From Evansella cellulosilytica DSM 2522 (GTDB taxonomy: Bacteria; Bacillota; Bacilli; Bacillales; Salisediminibacteriaceae): DNA of 64,000 nucleotides. The stretch's first letter is position 1. Each line of letters begins with the position of its first letter. The DNA lies in contig NC_014829.1 of NCBI RefSeq assembly GCF_000177235.2, positions 3,224,001 to 3,288,000 on the forward strand, written 5' to 3'. Shown in pieces: positions 37,571 to 46,425 of this stretch. The position numbers and the translations under genes are program-made. The notes under the pieces were generated by a model. It made no database searches, had not been told where the DNA came from, and was given only the letters and a program-made list of their open reading frames with translations.

Positions 37571-38824
37571 TTAATTCAAATAATTCAATGGGTCTACACT
37601 ATTCGATTTTTGCCCATTCCATCCACCTTCGTGCACTTCAAAATGTAAGTGAACTCCTGTTGATACACCAGTTGTCCCCATCACTGCTATTTGTTCTCCA
37701 CGTTCGACACGTTGACCGACACGAACATGAATCGAGTCCAAATGTGCATATAGTGTTGTAATCGTTTGACCATTGATCACGTGGGATAGCATGATTGTGT
37801 TCCCATATCCCCCCATATATCTCGCTTCAATTACCGACCCTGATTCTGCAGCAAAAATATCCGTTCCTCGGTTTCTACTTATATCAATTCCATGATGAAA
37901 CTCTTCAGTTCTACGGACGGGATGGATTCTTGGTCCGTATGGAGAGGTAATATCTTTACTTAATGTCGGCCACATTAACGTACCGGAATTATTTTGTTTT
38001 AAAGTCGAACGATTACTAGTTTGAGACGGTTGTGTTTTCTTATTTCCATCTTCTTCCAAACGTTTCAATTCCGCTTTAGCAGCTGCTTCTTGGTTTTTCA
38101 ATATAGTCTTCTCCTCCTCATAGGAAACGATGAAATCTTCTACATCAATTTGCTGCTTTTCCAGCATCTCTACAATTTCCTCTTTCTCCTGAAGCTTGTC
38201 TTCAATCTTCTGTAATAATGACTGTAATTCTCTCCTTTGTTCTTCTAAACTCGTTAACTGCGATTCTAGATCAATGAATGCCATATCTAATGCTTCTTTG
38301 TCGGCAACATGCTGCTCTAATATATTCCTATCCTGTCGGGCTATCGTTGTTAACGCACTCACTCGTTCTATTAAGTCTCCGAAACTTTTAGAACCTAAAA
38401 TCACTTCTATATAATTGATAATTCCACCCGTTTGATACATGGATCGCACGCGATCCTTTAACAGTTCATCCCTCTGAGCAATTCTCTCTTCAAGTTCCTC
38501 TATTTCTATATGCAGTACTTCGATTCGCTCTTCGGTTTCATCCATCTCTATTTCCTTTTCATTAATTAGTTTTTTTGTTTCTACTGCCTTTTCATCTAAC
38601 ACCTGAAACTCATTGTAAGCTTGCTTTATTTTTTGCTTAATTGTTTCCAGTTCACGATTCGCTTCCTCTGCTTCCCTATCAATTTCACCTTGACGTTCCT
38701 GATAGGATTCAATCTTCCTCTCTAAGTCTTCTTCATTGGCTTCTACTACTTGAAACGTAAGTACAGTGAGAGTTGATAGTGCAATTAACATGGTAAACAA
38801 TAAAATGATATTACGATTATTCAT
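37571..38824 (-). CDS. EnvC/CwlO-like coiled-coil M23 peptidase
   Basis: Start at ATG 38824 (417 residues), preceded by GAGGAGG. Signal peptide (IILLFTMLIALSTLTVLTF), then about 230 residues of long coiled coil, a Ser/Thr linker, and a C-terminal LytM/M23 domain. Zn ligands are intact: His and Asp in FHHGIDIS, and HLHFEVH. It cleaves peptidoglycan cross-links or activates amidases. It follows the pattern of NlpD/EnvC-type proteins accompanying export complexes. Why it is in a metal island is unclear; it may help insert envelope copper proteins. All catalytic residues are present. Confidence 0.85.
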   Translation of the reverse strand: MNNRNIILLFTMLIALSTLTVLTFQVVEANEEDLERKIESYQERQGEIDREAEEANRELETIKQKIKQAYNEFQVLDEKAVETKKLINEKEIEMDETEERIEVLHIEIEELEERIAQRDELLKDRVRSMYQTGGIINYIEVILGSKSFGDLIERVSALTTIARQDRNILEQHVADKEALDMAFIDLESQLTSLEEQRRELQSLLQKIEDKLQEKEEIVEMLEKQQIDVEDFIVSYEEEKTILKNQEAAAKAELKRLEEDGNKKTQPSQTSNRSTLKQNNSGTLMWPTLSKDITSPYGPRIHPVRRTEEFHHGIDISRNRGTDIFAAESGSVIEARYMGGYGNTIMLSHVINGQTITTLYAHLDSIHVRVGQRVERGEQIAVMGTTGVSTGVHLHFEVHEGGWNGQKSNSVDPLNYLN

Positions 38825-38845
38825 GAAATTCCTCCTCATAGTCAA

Positions 38846-39556
38846 TAAGGCTCTCTTTTATAAGATTTCCCCTGTGCTTGTCCTTCCGGAGGAACCATCT
38901 ATCAATCCTCCAAGTCAACACCAAAAAGTAACATAATTTGTAAAACGAACCTATGTTTCCCACTATTTTTAAGCTTTCCATAAGATTTTCAAATGCTAAT
39001 GACCATGTTAAACATAATACAATCTTACCTAGGAATTTTGAAAAAACGATGGAGAAATTGCTACAGGAAGATCACAAAAACATGTCTAACATTTGACACT
39101 TTCCAACTTTTTACAACAAAAAATCAGCTCCTTCATGGAACTGAACAAATTTCGACTATTAATTTTTCATCTCTAATCTGTCTAAAAAAATATATTTCCT
39201 TTGATTATTACATAGGGCATGCTTTTCGAAATTAGGATTTCTTTCTTTTAAGACCTCTGTAACACCATTAATAGTACCGCTAGTACCGACACCACTAATT
39301 TAAATATCTACTTTTCCCTCTATAATATTTATCCCATTAAATTATTGATTAAGTATTTTAGAAAAGTTTCATATTTATCAAAGGTTAATAGTAATAACAA
39401 TAAATCAACACGTAATGAAGATGAAAAATCGGGAAATATTTTGTAACAATAGTTTAATATAAAGTGTCTCCTCTTTTTCAAAAATAAGTGATAATCTTGA
39501 TTTATATTTAATTACACAAACAATTTATTTGTTGTTAATTATGGAGGAGAGCAATC
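38846..39556. other. intergenic with a cysteine-synthase relic
   Basis: On the minus strand about 39216-39330 encodes GVGTSGTINGVTEVLKERNP, with an internal stop just before it. This matches the PLP-phosphate-loop region of cysteine synthase/cystathionine beta-synthase. The rest of that gene is absent. The remaining DNA is AT-rich and carries the promoter region of the LysM gene; no other gene is supported. Confidence 0.55.
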
Positions 39557-40528
39557 ATGAAAAAAAAGATATTATCAAGTGTTTTAGCAGGTTCGTTACT
39601 TTTTGGAAGTGCTGTACAGGCATCAACATATTCCGTTCAATCTGGTGATTCATTATGGAGAATTGCAACGAACAACAACATAACAGTAAAACAATTAATG
39701 GATATCAATAACCTTCAATCGACATTAATTCGCCAAGGGCAAACACTGAAGATAGAAGAAATTACCACGATTGATCTAAATCAAAATAACACTTCAAAAT
39801 ATCTAGTTCAATCAGGGGACACATTATCTGTTATCGCAAAAAAACACGGATTAACACTAAGGCAGTTGTTAAATTTTAATTCAACGATCTCAAATCCAAA
39901 TGTGATTCGAGTAGGTCAAGAAATTAATGTTTCAAGTAGTTCAAATACATCTATCACACAACTTTCGAATCGTACAAGCACTTATACAGTACAAGCTGGT
40001 GATTTCCTATCTGGAATTGCAAGAAATCATGGGTTAACACTAAATCAAATATTAAGTCTTAATCCTTCTATTTCAAACGCGAATTTAATTCGAGTAGGTC
40101 AGCAAATTAATGTACAAGGAAATGTAGATGCAAGTCCTTCCCAAGTAAGCAATTCAAACAATAATTTTGTAGAATCACTAATTGCTGATGCCAAATCACA
40201 TCTAGGAACACCATATCTATGGGGTGGAATTACACCAAGTGGCTTTGACAGCAGTGGTTTTATCGTTTATACATTCAATCAAAATGGAATATCTCTTCCT
40301 AGAACGCATAGAGATTACTATCCATTAGGGTCGTCTGTAGTGTCATCCGATCGACAAAGAGGGGATGTTGTTTTCTTTGAAACATGGCGCTCAGGAGCAT
40401 CCCATGCAGGTATCTATTTAGGAAACGGTGAGTTTATTCACGCTAGTTCCTCAAGAGGTGTAACCATTACAAAAATGGATAATTCGTATTGGGCTTCAAG
40501 ATACATTGGTACAAAACGCTATCGCTAA
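39557..40528 (+). CDS. LysM x3 / NlpC-P60 cell-wall protein with catalytic Cys replaced by Ser
   Basis: 323 residues: signal peptide (1-22), three LysM peptidoglycan-binding repeats (about 24-66, 81-125, 142-186; each TYxVQSGDxLxxIA-like) and an NlpC/P60 domain (203-323). The family's nucleophile lies in DCSG, but here the sequence is FDSSGF (Ser232, codon AGC at 40250-40252). The His residues of SHAGIYLG (283) and FIHASS (295) are kept. A TGC to AGC change is one base. The protein should still bind the wall but probably cannot act as a cysteine endopeptidase. Strong ribosome site GGAGGAG. It diverges from the EnvC-like gene. Confidence 0.88.
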   Translation: MKKKILSSVLAGSLLFGSAVQASTYSVQSGDSLWRIATNNNITVKQLMDINNLQSTLIRQGQTLKIEEITTIDLNQNNTSKYLVQSGDTLSVIAKKHGLTLRQLLNFNSTISNPNVIRVGQEINVSSSSNTSITQLSNRTSTYTVQAGDFLSGIARNHGLTLNQILSLNPSISNANLIRVGQQINVQGNVDASPSQVSNSNNNFVESLIADAKSHLGTPYLWGGITPSGFDSSGFIVYTFNQNGISLPRTHRDYYPLGSSVVSSDRQRGDVVFFETWRSGASHAGIYLGNGEFIHASSSRGVTITKMDNSYWASRYIGTKRYR

Positions 40529-40566
40529 AAAGAAGCTGAGACAAAACTAGCTAAAAATAGTGCAAA

Positions 40567-40602
40567 AAGGTTCCAAACATCAATAACTGATGATCGGGAC
40601 CT
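40567..40602 (+). terminator. terminator of the LysM gene
   Basis: AAAGGTTCC and GGGACCTTT form a stem around a loop, 40 bp after the stop codon, followed by ATCATT. Confidence 0.5.
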
Positions 40603-40811
40603 TTATCATTAGGCTGTTTTCACAGGAATCTCCTATTTAGTGGCTCCTGCATCTTTTAAAACTATCTGCGCTACACACTCCACATGGCTCGAGAGGATAG
40701 CATTGCTGTCTTTAGTATTTTTTATATTCTTACGTTCGTGGGAACATAGCCATAGATTTTTGGCTTTTTTTAGTTAATTGGACGTTCAAGAGAACATATC
40801 AACAATAGCGC
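40603..40811. other. intergenic, possible minus-strand relic
   Basis: A short open minus-strand stretch (SHVECVAQIVLKDAGATK) ends near 40634. It may be the end of a lost methyltransferase or other gene, but is too short to identify. Confidence 0.3.
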
Positions 40812-41792
40812 TTACCATTTAATCAAGGAAAAATTATTTAGTGAAAACTGCTTAATAAATAACTCTATCTTATCTAGATCATCTTTACTATGCCAGTAAA
40901 ATACCCACCGACGGCTCCTTAAAATAGGAACAATCACATCAGAATAATAAGGAAAATCGACACCCATAATTGAATGTCCCATTACAATAACTTCATCTAT
41001 GTCTTTACTATTAATAAAAGACTCCAGCGAGGCATAATTCTTTTCTGAATTCTTTGATGCAGCATCACAAAATTCAATAATGTGTTTAATCCCCGGTTCA
41101 ATTGAGACAGTATAGAAGTCATTGTGTCCATACTTTTCTTCCATTTCTTTTTTGATAACCTCTATGTTATTTCCTACTGATCCAAATTGTATTTGTCGTC
41201 TTACGGTATCGTTATTGATTAAATCGACCCTTACTTGCTCAGCAGTCTCAGCTTCTTCAATTGTTGCAAAACTCGGAGTAATCCAGTCAAACATATCGCG
41301 AATGTTAATCAAGTCAATGTGCCCATGAATATGAAAAACGTTGTCAGGCGCAATTTTATAGACTTGTTCTAAAGTGCTGGTGTAATTAAATGTAATATAT
41401 GAGTCACTTCCACTTAAATGCATTTTATTTTCCGGGTCTGAGAATTCTATATTGACCAACCATTCCAAAAAGTATTGGCCAGTAAAATCGAATATAAATT
41501 TTGTTTGTTCTTCCAAATCTATATCAATTCCATACCATCTTGAATCGCTGTCGTCATTTAAATCTGGGTAATACTCATTAATTGCATCATCGATACATTC
41601 CTCATAATTAATTGTTAATGATTGTTCCAGATCGCTCCACTTATCTGAAATAGACAAGTCTAAATACTGAAAGTCTTCAAGAGCCTTAAATGCATGTGAA
41701 TGATGTTTTAATATAAAATCGCGATAATCTCTGTATCCGGTTCTATAGCCATGATGCAAGTCAAAACCATTTCCACATATGTAGAGTTTCAT
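40812..41792 (-). CDS. AbiH-family abortive infection protein
   Basis: 326 residues. It opens with the family signature YICGNGFDLHHGYRTGYRDYRDF, as in AbiH of Lactococcus, and shows ITFNYTSTLEQVY, FHIHGH and VMGHSIMGVDFPYY in the expected order. AbiH confers phage abortive infection; the biochemistry is poorly known, and the GNGFD start suggests a nucleotide-binding fold. It is flanked by an unknown gene in the same direction with a 130-bp gap, inside a region with TIR and other defence remnants. Appears intact. Confidence 0.85.
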   Translation of the reverse strand: MKLYICGNGFDLHHGYRTGYRDYRDFILKHHSHAFKALEDFQYLDLSISDKWSDLEQSLTINYEECIDDAINEYYPDLNDDSDSRWYGIDIDLEEQTKFIFDFTGQYFLEWLVNIEFSDPENKMHLSGSDSYITFNYTSTLEQVYKIAPDNVFHIHGHIDLINIRDMFDWITPSFATIEEAETAEQVRVDLINNDTVRRQIQFGSVGNNIEVIKKEMEEKYGHNDFYTVSIEPGIKHIIEFCDAASKNSEKNYASLESFINSKDIDEVIVMGHSIMGVDFPYYSDVIVPILRSRRWVFYWHSKDDLDKIELFIKQFSLNNFSLIKW

Positions 41793-41922
41793 TCTTCCTC
41801 CTCGTTTTTCTGCTTTTCAATTTCGGTATATGTCAAAACCGTTTCCAATAATGAATAAATTCAACTTTTAACCCCACCCTGTCATATTGCATCAATTGTT
41901 AATAATATCACTGCCCGTATTT

Positions 41923-42759
41923 CTATTTTTCTTTTAGGGCCGGTAAAACTGCATCTAAATACTCCTGCCAATAATCATTATCGCCTTCCATGTCATGTAG
42001 CCAATAGTACATAAATAGCATTTCTAGTTCTTGCTTTTTTCCTTTTATGAATGGTTTCTTTGGTATTTTTCTATACAAAGAGTTGAGATTAAATAGATTA
42101 CTTTTCTGCTTATAATCATAGTCATACTTCCTATAGGAATACTGACTTTTTTTCCTATGTGAAGTAGGCCAGATATCTTCATTATCATGAAATCTGTTAA
42201 TCCAATCAAAAGCAAATGCAGCAAGGTTTACTTGATGCTTCGCCCAAGTTCTTTCGAGCCAATCACTAATCTCTTCAGATATTGTTGGCACGCGAAAGGC
42301 AGAATGTTTTTGGCTTTGAACCCTATGATAGTCTTTGATAAAGAGAAAAAGCATTTCTGTCTGCTCCTTAAGAAATGGAAGCTTTTTAATGAGTTTAGTA
42401 TAGCACTCATAAGAGACACTCCTAAATTCGCTGTCAGTATTATAAAGAAAAAACAGCTCATCCTCTTTCAAGATATTCCCTATATACTTGTTGACCTGCT
42501 TTCCATATTCATCATACATACTAACAGCCCAATCTCTAACTTCAGGCTCATATTCATCTAACTGTTTACGATATTTTTCTAGCTTCTCGCTGTGGAGCAC
42601 TGTTTTTTCTTCAGATTCAGTGGTGTTGAGATAGTTATTGAAGTATTCAAAGATATAATCTACACATATTTTCATATTCTGAGTACGTGCATCAAGATCA
42701 AATTCATTAAGCTTGTCTTCTTTTTTTCTGCGTGCAATATACTCTTCAATACTAAGCAT
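41923..42759 (-). CDS. hypothetical protein, possible defence-island partner of AbiH
   Basis: Start at ATG 42759 (278 residues), because GGAG precedes it; the longer frame from 42825 adds only a doubtful hydrophobic lead. The protein is soluble, helical and strongly charged (SIEEYIARRKKEDKLNEFD; ICVDYIFEYFNNYL), with a Lys/Tyr/Arg-rich middle (SYRKYDYDYKQKS) and an acidic Trp/Tyr-rich C-terminus. No known catalytic motif is visible. It is co-directional with abiH in a stretch of defence genes, so a defence role is possible but unsupported. Confidence 0.6.
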   Translation of the reverse strand: MLSIEEYIARRKKEDKLNEFDLDARTQNMKICVDYIFEYFNNYLNTTESEEKTVLHSEKLEKYRKQLDEYEPEVRDWAVSMYDEYGKQVNKYIGNILKEDELFFLYNTDSEFRSVSYECYTKLIKKLPFLKEQTEMLFLFIKDYHRVQSQKHSAFRVPTISEEISDWLERTWAKHQVNLAAFAFDWINRFHDNEDIWPTSHRKKSQYSYRKYDYDYKQKSNLFNLNSLYRKIPKKPFIKGKKQELEMLFMYYWLHDMEGDNDYWQEYLDAVLPALKEK

Positions 42760-43413
42760 AAAAACCACTCCAAACCAAAATACTAGGGCTAGACATCTAA
42801 ATGCCAACCAGGAGTCATCGCCCATAAAGCCTCTTTAATACCTAAAAAAATAAAACGCTGTCAGTTAGCAAATCGACTATCAGAGAAAAAACATACGCAG
42901 TGTTTCTTGATTTTCTGCTGAACTCATGTCTAACTCCCGTCTCCCCATTCACCCAACGATCATAGTAAGACTTTACACCTCGACAGCTAGATTTATTACC
43001 ATAATTATACATACCTTATAACATTTTATCTATGTATATCTTCATATATTTGTATAAACAATAAAACCGCCAATCAGTTATAGTTCCCTTGATTGGCGGT
43101 CGGATCAATATCTTATATTTCAACCTCAAGCTCAACCCCTGACTTGAAACTCTACAGTCACTTTATCACCATCAACAGTTACCTTCTCATGTCGTTTCAA
43201 TGCGCAGTAAGATTCTACTAAGCTATACCAACTCCCTCACAATACATTCCTATAAATAAAAAGACGCACCTCCTAATATGGAAATGCGGCAGAAATGAAA
43301 AAAATCTTAGACCTGATTATATGTTTAATTAGTCATTTTGATTTTGTAATTTCGCTAAATTTATAACTGCATTGAGATAAATCTTATTAAAAAGTTATTT
43401 CAATAGTAATTAC
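42760..43413. other. intergenic with terminator and short relics
   Basis: A hairpin ACCGCCAATCA/TTGATTGGCGGT lies at 43068-43101. Minus-strand open pieces without starts read GVKSYYDRWVNGETGVRHEF (about 42950) and KRHEKVTVDGDKVTVEFQVR (about 43140-43200). The second resembles the tail of a serine recombinase, suggesting a dead phage or transposon fragment. No intact gene. Confidence 0.4.
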
Positions 43414-43623
43414 TCACCATTCATCAGAGTCCCAAGTGTCAGATCCAATAGCAGCATCAGCAAATTCCCTTATTGCATCATCTACTTGTTGTTGGTGATC
43501 CGAATCAAGCTGATCATATAATTCTTCATCTAATTCATCCTCTGGCCCCATCTCATCAAGACTAGAAATTAACTTTTCCACTATTTTCTCCTGTTCCTTT
43601 TTTGATAGATTATCACTAGACAT
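43414..43623 (-). CDS. small acidic protein
   Basis: 69 residues, very acidic (EMGPEDELDEELYDQLDSD; IGSDTWDSDEW), with good ribosome site GGAGAGGGGG before ATG 43623. Predicted helical and soluble, with no Cys. Very acidic small proteins in mobile regions are sometimes DNA mimics or anti-restriction proteins, but nothing here shows that. Family not recognised. Confidence 0.55.
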   Translation of the reverse strand: MSSDNLSKKEQEKIVEKLISSLDEMGPEDELDEELYDQLDSDHQQQVDDAIREFADAAIGSDTWDSDEW

Positions 43624-43958
43624 GATTCATTCCCCCTCTCCTTTCTAAAAATTAAAATTTACATAATAATAAAGCTATGAAATGAAAATTTTATTAACAA
43701 AACTTCAAAACTTGCCTAGTTTCCTTAATACCAATTATTCCAAATTTATATAATATAGGCAATCATTTTTGTGCCAGATAATGGTCCGTTTATTGAAAAC
43801 CCACCAGATAATACTTTCTCCAAAGTACATTCTTCAATATACGAAATTATTTATTGCGCAGTATACTACGCATTAAAGGATTGATCTTAGACCATTAATA
43901 AAAGGAGCTGCCTTCTGCAACTCCTTGTTCCACTCTTGCACCCGGTAGCTTAAACAAC
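43624..43958. other. intergenic, no gene seen
   Basis: AT-rich. An imperfect hairpin AGGAGCTGCCTTCTGCAACTCCT at 43902-43924 is the likely terminator of the short ORF that follows on the minus strand. Confidence 0.4.
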
Positions 43959-44078
43959 CTATTCACCATATGGCTTTTCTGGTGTTTTCCACTGAACGCC
44001 GATAATGTAATCCTTTTTATCTATTGTTACTTCAACGGAAAGTATATCTCGATGAAGTATAAAGTTTCTCATTTCCAT
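43959..44078 (-). CDS. 39-residue ORF with strong ribosome site
   Basis: ATG 44078 is preceded by GGAGGTG at a good distance. The peptide reads MEMRNFILHRDILSVEVTI then KDYIIGVQWKTPEKPYGE. It looks like a compact beta-hairpin unit rather than random translation. It could be a free small protein or the start-proximal remnant of a larger gene. No family recognised. Confidence 0.45.
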   Translation of the reverse strand: MEMRNFILHRDILSVEVTIDKKDYIIGVQWKTPEKPYGE

Positions 44079-44254
44079 TAAAACACCTCCATTACTTAAC
44101 TTTATCATAAGTTTATTCCGCTATTTAACAATCCTGCTCCGTTAGGTTGAACATACTCTCAATGATAGGTAGGATATCCCAGATTATCTGTATCTTATTG
44201 GAGAAATATTATATAATTTGTATGAACAATTCATTCCATAAGGGAGGTAGAAAC

Positions 44255-44818
44255 ATGGCTAGATGTACGGCTCCAGTAAGGGGACATCAATCAGCAAGTG
44301 CACGAGCCAACTGCCCAGCGTGCGGTGGTAGTTACAGTAGCAACTACAGGTCGTACTCAACCCCTTCTTATTCCCCGTCTTATAGAAGTGGAGGCGGCGG
44401 AAGTAGTAGCGGAGGGGCCAGAAGCAGTGCAAAACCGCGTTGGTCGGGAGCAAATTCGTCCGTGGTGTACACGGTTCAAGAAGTTAGGGCACTCACACCA
44501 ATCCGCAACAGCGTCGAAAAGCTAGCAGAGCTACCTGACCTTGACCTTAGGGACGTCTTCCTCTGCCGTGCGTGGGACGACCGGAAGGGAGTCGCCAAGG
44601 ATCTGCACGATCTACTTGAGTCACAAGGTGTCTCCGTCTGGTTCAGCGAGAAAGACGTTGGCCTCGGCGTGCCGTTACTTCGTGCAATAGACAAGGGCTT
44701 GGCGAAATCGAGAGTTGGGCTTGTGCTGGTGACCCCTGCGTTGCTAAGTCGCCTCCAATTTCCAATATTCGAGATTGTAATTCGAACAGGTTTATCTAGC
44801 TCGATTAACTCCTTGTAA
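44255..44818 (+). pseudogene. TIR-domain protein, truncated at the Tn7-like junction
   Basis: Start at ATG 44255 after GGGAGG (frame open from 44147). N-terminus with CPACGG and a Ser/Tyr/Gly-rich linker, then a TIR domain: RDVFLCRAWDDRKGVAKDL, VWFSEKDVGLGVPLLRAID, SRVGLVLVTPALL. Proteins of this exact plan, which I recall mainly from actinobacteria, continue past LLSR for about 60 residues. Here the sequence switches at about 44752 to unrelated residues (QFPIFEIVIRTG) read from antisense tniQ DNA. TIR domains cleave NAD+ or make cyclic signals in defence. GC is clearly higher than the surroundings, pointing to foreign origin. Confidence 0.75.
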
Positions 44819-46340
44819 AGCTTCTCTACTTTAGAGCACGATCACGTGAGTCCCAATCGACAATTACTTGGTTATTCTTTTCCCTCTGAATTATAGGCAA
44901 CTGTTCAAATAGCCATTCATTATCGTGACGATACAAGTACATATATTCTTTTGGGAAACACAAACGAATTTTTGTCCTTGAATAACTTGGGTATTGCCGT
45001 ATTCCTTTTAATAATTGGTTTCGATAAATTAGCAACTTCGAAGGAATACTTTTTTCTGAATGTCCTTCTATTTTTATCTCGGAAGAAAGATATTTTATAA
45101 CCGTTTTCGAATCTACACCAAACATTCGAGCTAATGTTCTTGTACTGTACGTCCCTTCGGCTTCCAACTCACGTAATTTAGCCTTCCAGGCGTCTCCAAA
45201 CGCTTTTATACGCCCAATACGATATTTATCTTCAGATAATCTGTCAGGACCTTTTCTAGCGTAAATAAAGCCACAAGAGCATTCAAACGTACCAATAGGT
45301 GCTTTTGATTTAAAATCTCTCGTTACATTTACTTCTTGGATCACATATTCCTTATAATGATTAGCTGCTTTATTTAAACAAGGCCATGGCCCACTGCCAA
45401 AAGGGCCTGTATCAGCTTCAACTTGTAAAAAGGAATCCAAGTCTTGCTCTAAGAAATAAAGCATAAGCAAATGACGGAACGGGTGTACATGACGTTTTAG
45501 TTTGCGGGTAATGACCTTCAGCCAATTGTACTCATCATTTGCAACGATAGCTGACTCGCACTTTTCTAAAAAGCCTTTTGGGAACTTTGATTGAAAAGCA
45601 TTATATAGCTCGTATTGCCGAATTCGATTAGAAGCTGTCATCAAATTACGTTCTCGTAAGAGAGTACGGTATTTAAAATTAATTGATTCTCTACAAAAAT
45701 TATGTATTGGAAGTTGCAACAGTTGATAAGCCAGCTTTGCTAAAGCAATTTGGATGGTAATAAACTCTTTAGGTTCTACTTCATGTAGCATCGATAAATT
45801 CATCAGTTTTTCATCAAATCGAATAAACTCAATTCGACTTGACGTTGAAAAATCAATAGGATACTTCTTTAATATCAGTTCATGATGAGCACAGTAAACA
45901 ATTCCTTGTAGCTGGTGCTCACGATGTATATAAGGTTCTCCGTATTGTTCAAGATCGTTAGTTACACACTTTGGACAATAAAGTAGTCCATTCTTTTTAC
46001 AAATCCCTCCCGCAACCATTCCAAGTCTTGAATAAAGCCCTTGTCCGTCTCCTTGAACATCTTTAATAATTTCTTTTTTACGACTTTTAGATAGAAACGA
46101 AGCATAGTAAGGATAAATGGTATGTTTAGATAATAAACTTTCAAGAGAGTGATTGGGAGCTAGTTGCTGAGCTAATATAGAAAAATTGCTACCAATCTCA
46201 ACACTAGGGGTCACAGAACGGCTATGAAAAACTTCTTCTAATGTATCTTTATAATCAATATTGCCACTATAAAAGTGATAACGAGCAATCGCTGAATATA
46301 CCAATTCGTTTGAATATGGATTTGTAAAGAAGGGCAGCAT
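44753..46340 (-). pseudogene. tniQ: TniQ/TnsD-like target-selection protein, frameshifted and C-terminally truncated
   Basis: The open frame 44826-46340 gives 504 residues. The TniQ domain has Cys122, Cys125, His142, Cys150 and His153 as a zinc site (YCPKCV, HREHQ, YCAHH), and a helix-turn-helix (TRTLARMFGVDSKTVIKYL) follows. It ends VDWDSRDRALK-stop. One frame over, the same strand continues EKLYKELIELDKPVRITISN to about 44753, as in TnsD tails (DW..RD..., KP.R.T.S.IG). A one-base shift at the CTAAAGTAG followed by truncation at the TIR gene is therefore likely. TnsD/TniQ recognises the attachment site and recruits TnsC, so targeting may be impaired. Confidence 0.75.
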
Positions 46341-46425
46341 CTAAAATCCTCCTAGTTTTAATCGACTTACTTCTATCATGTCGATTAAATTAGGTTTTTA
46401 GACACCTCATGAATTAGCTTCCAAT

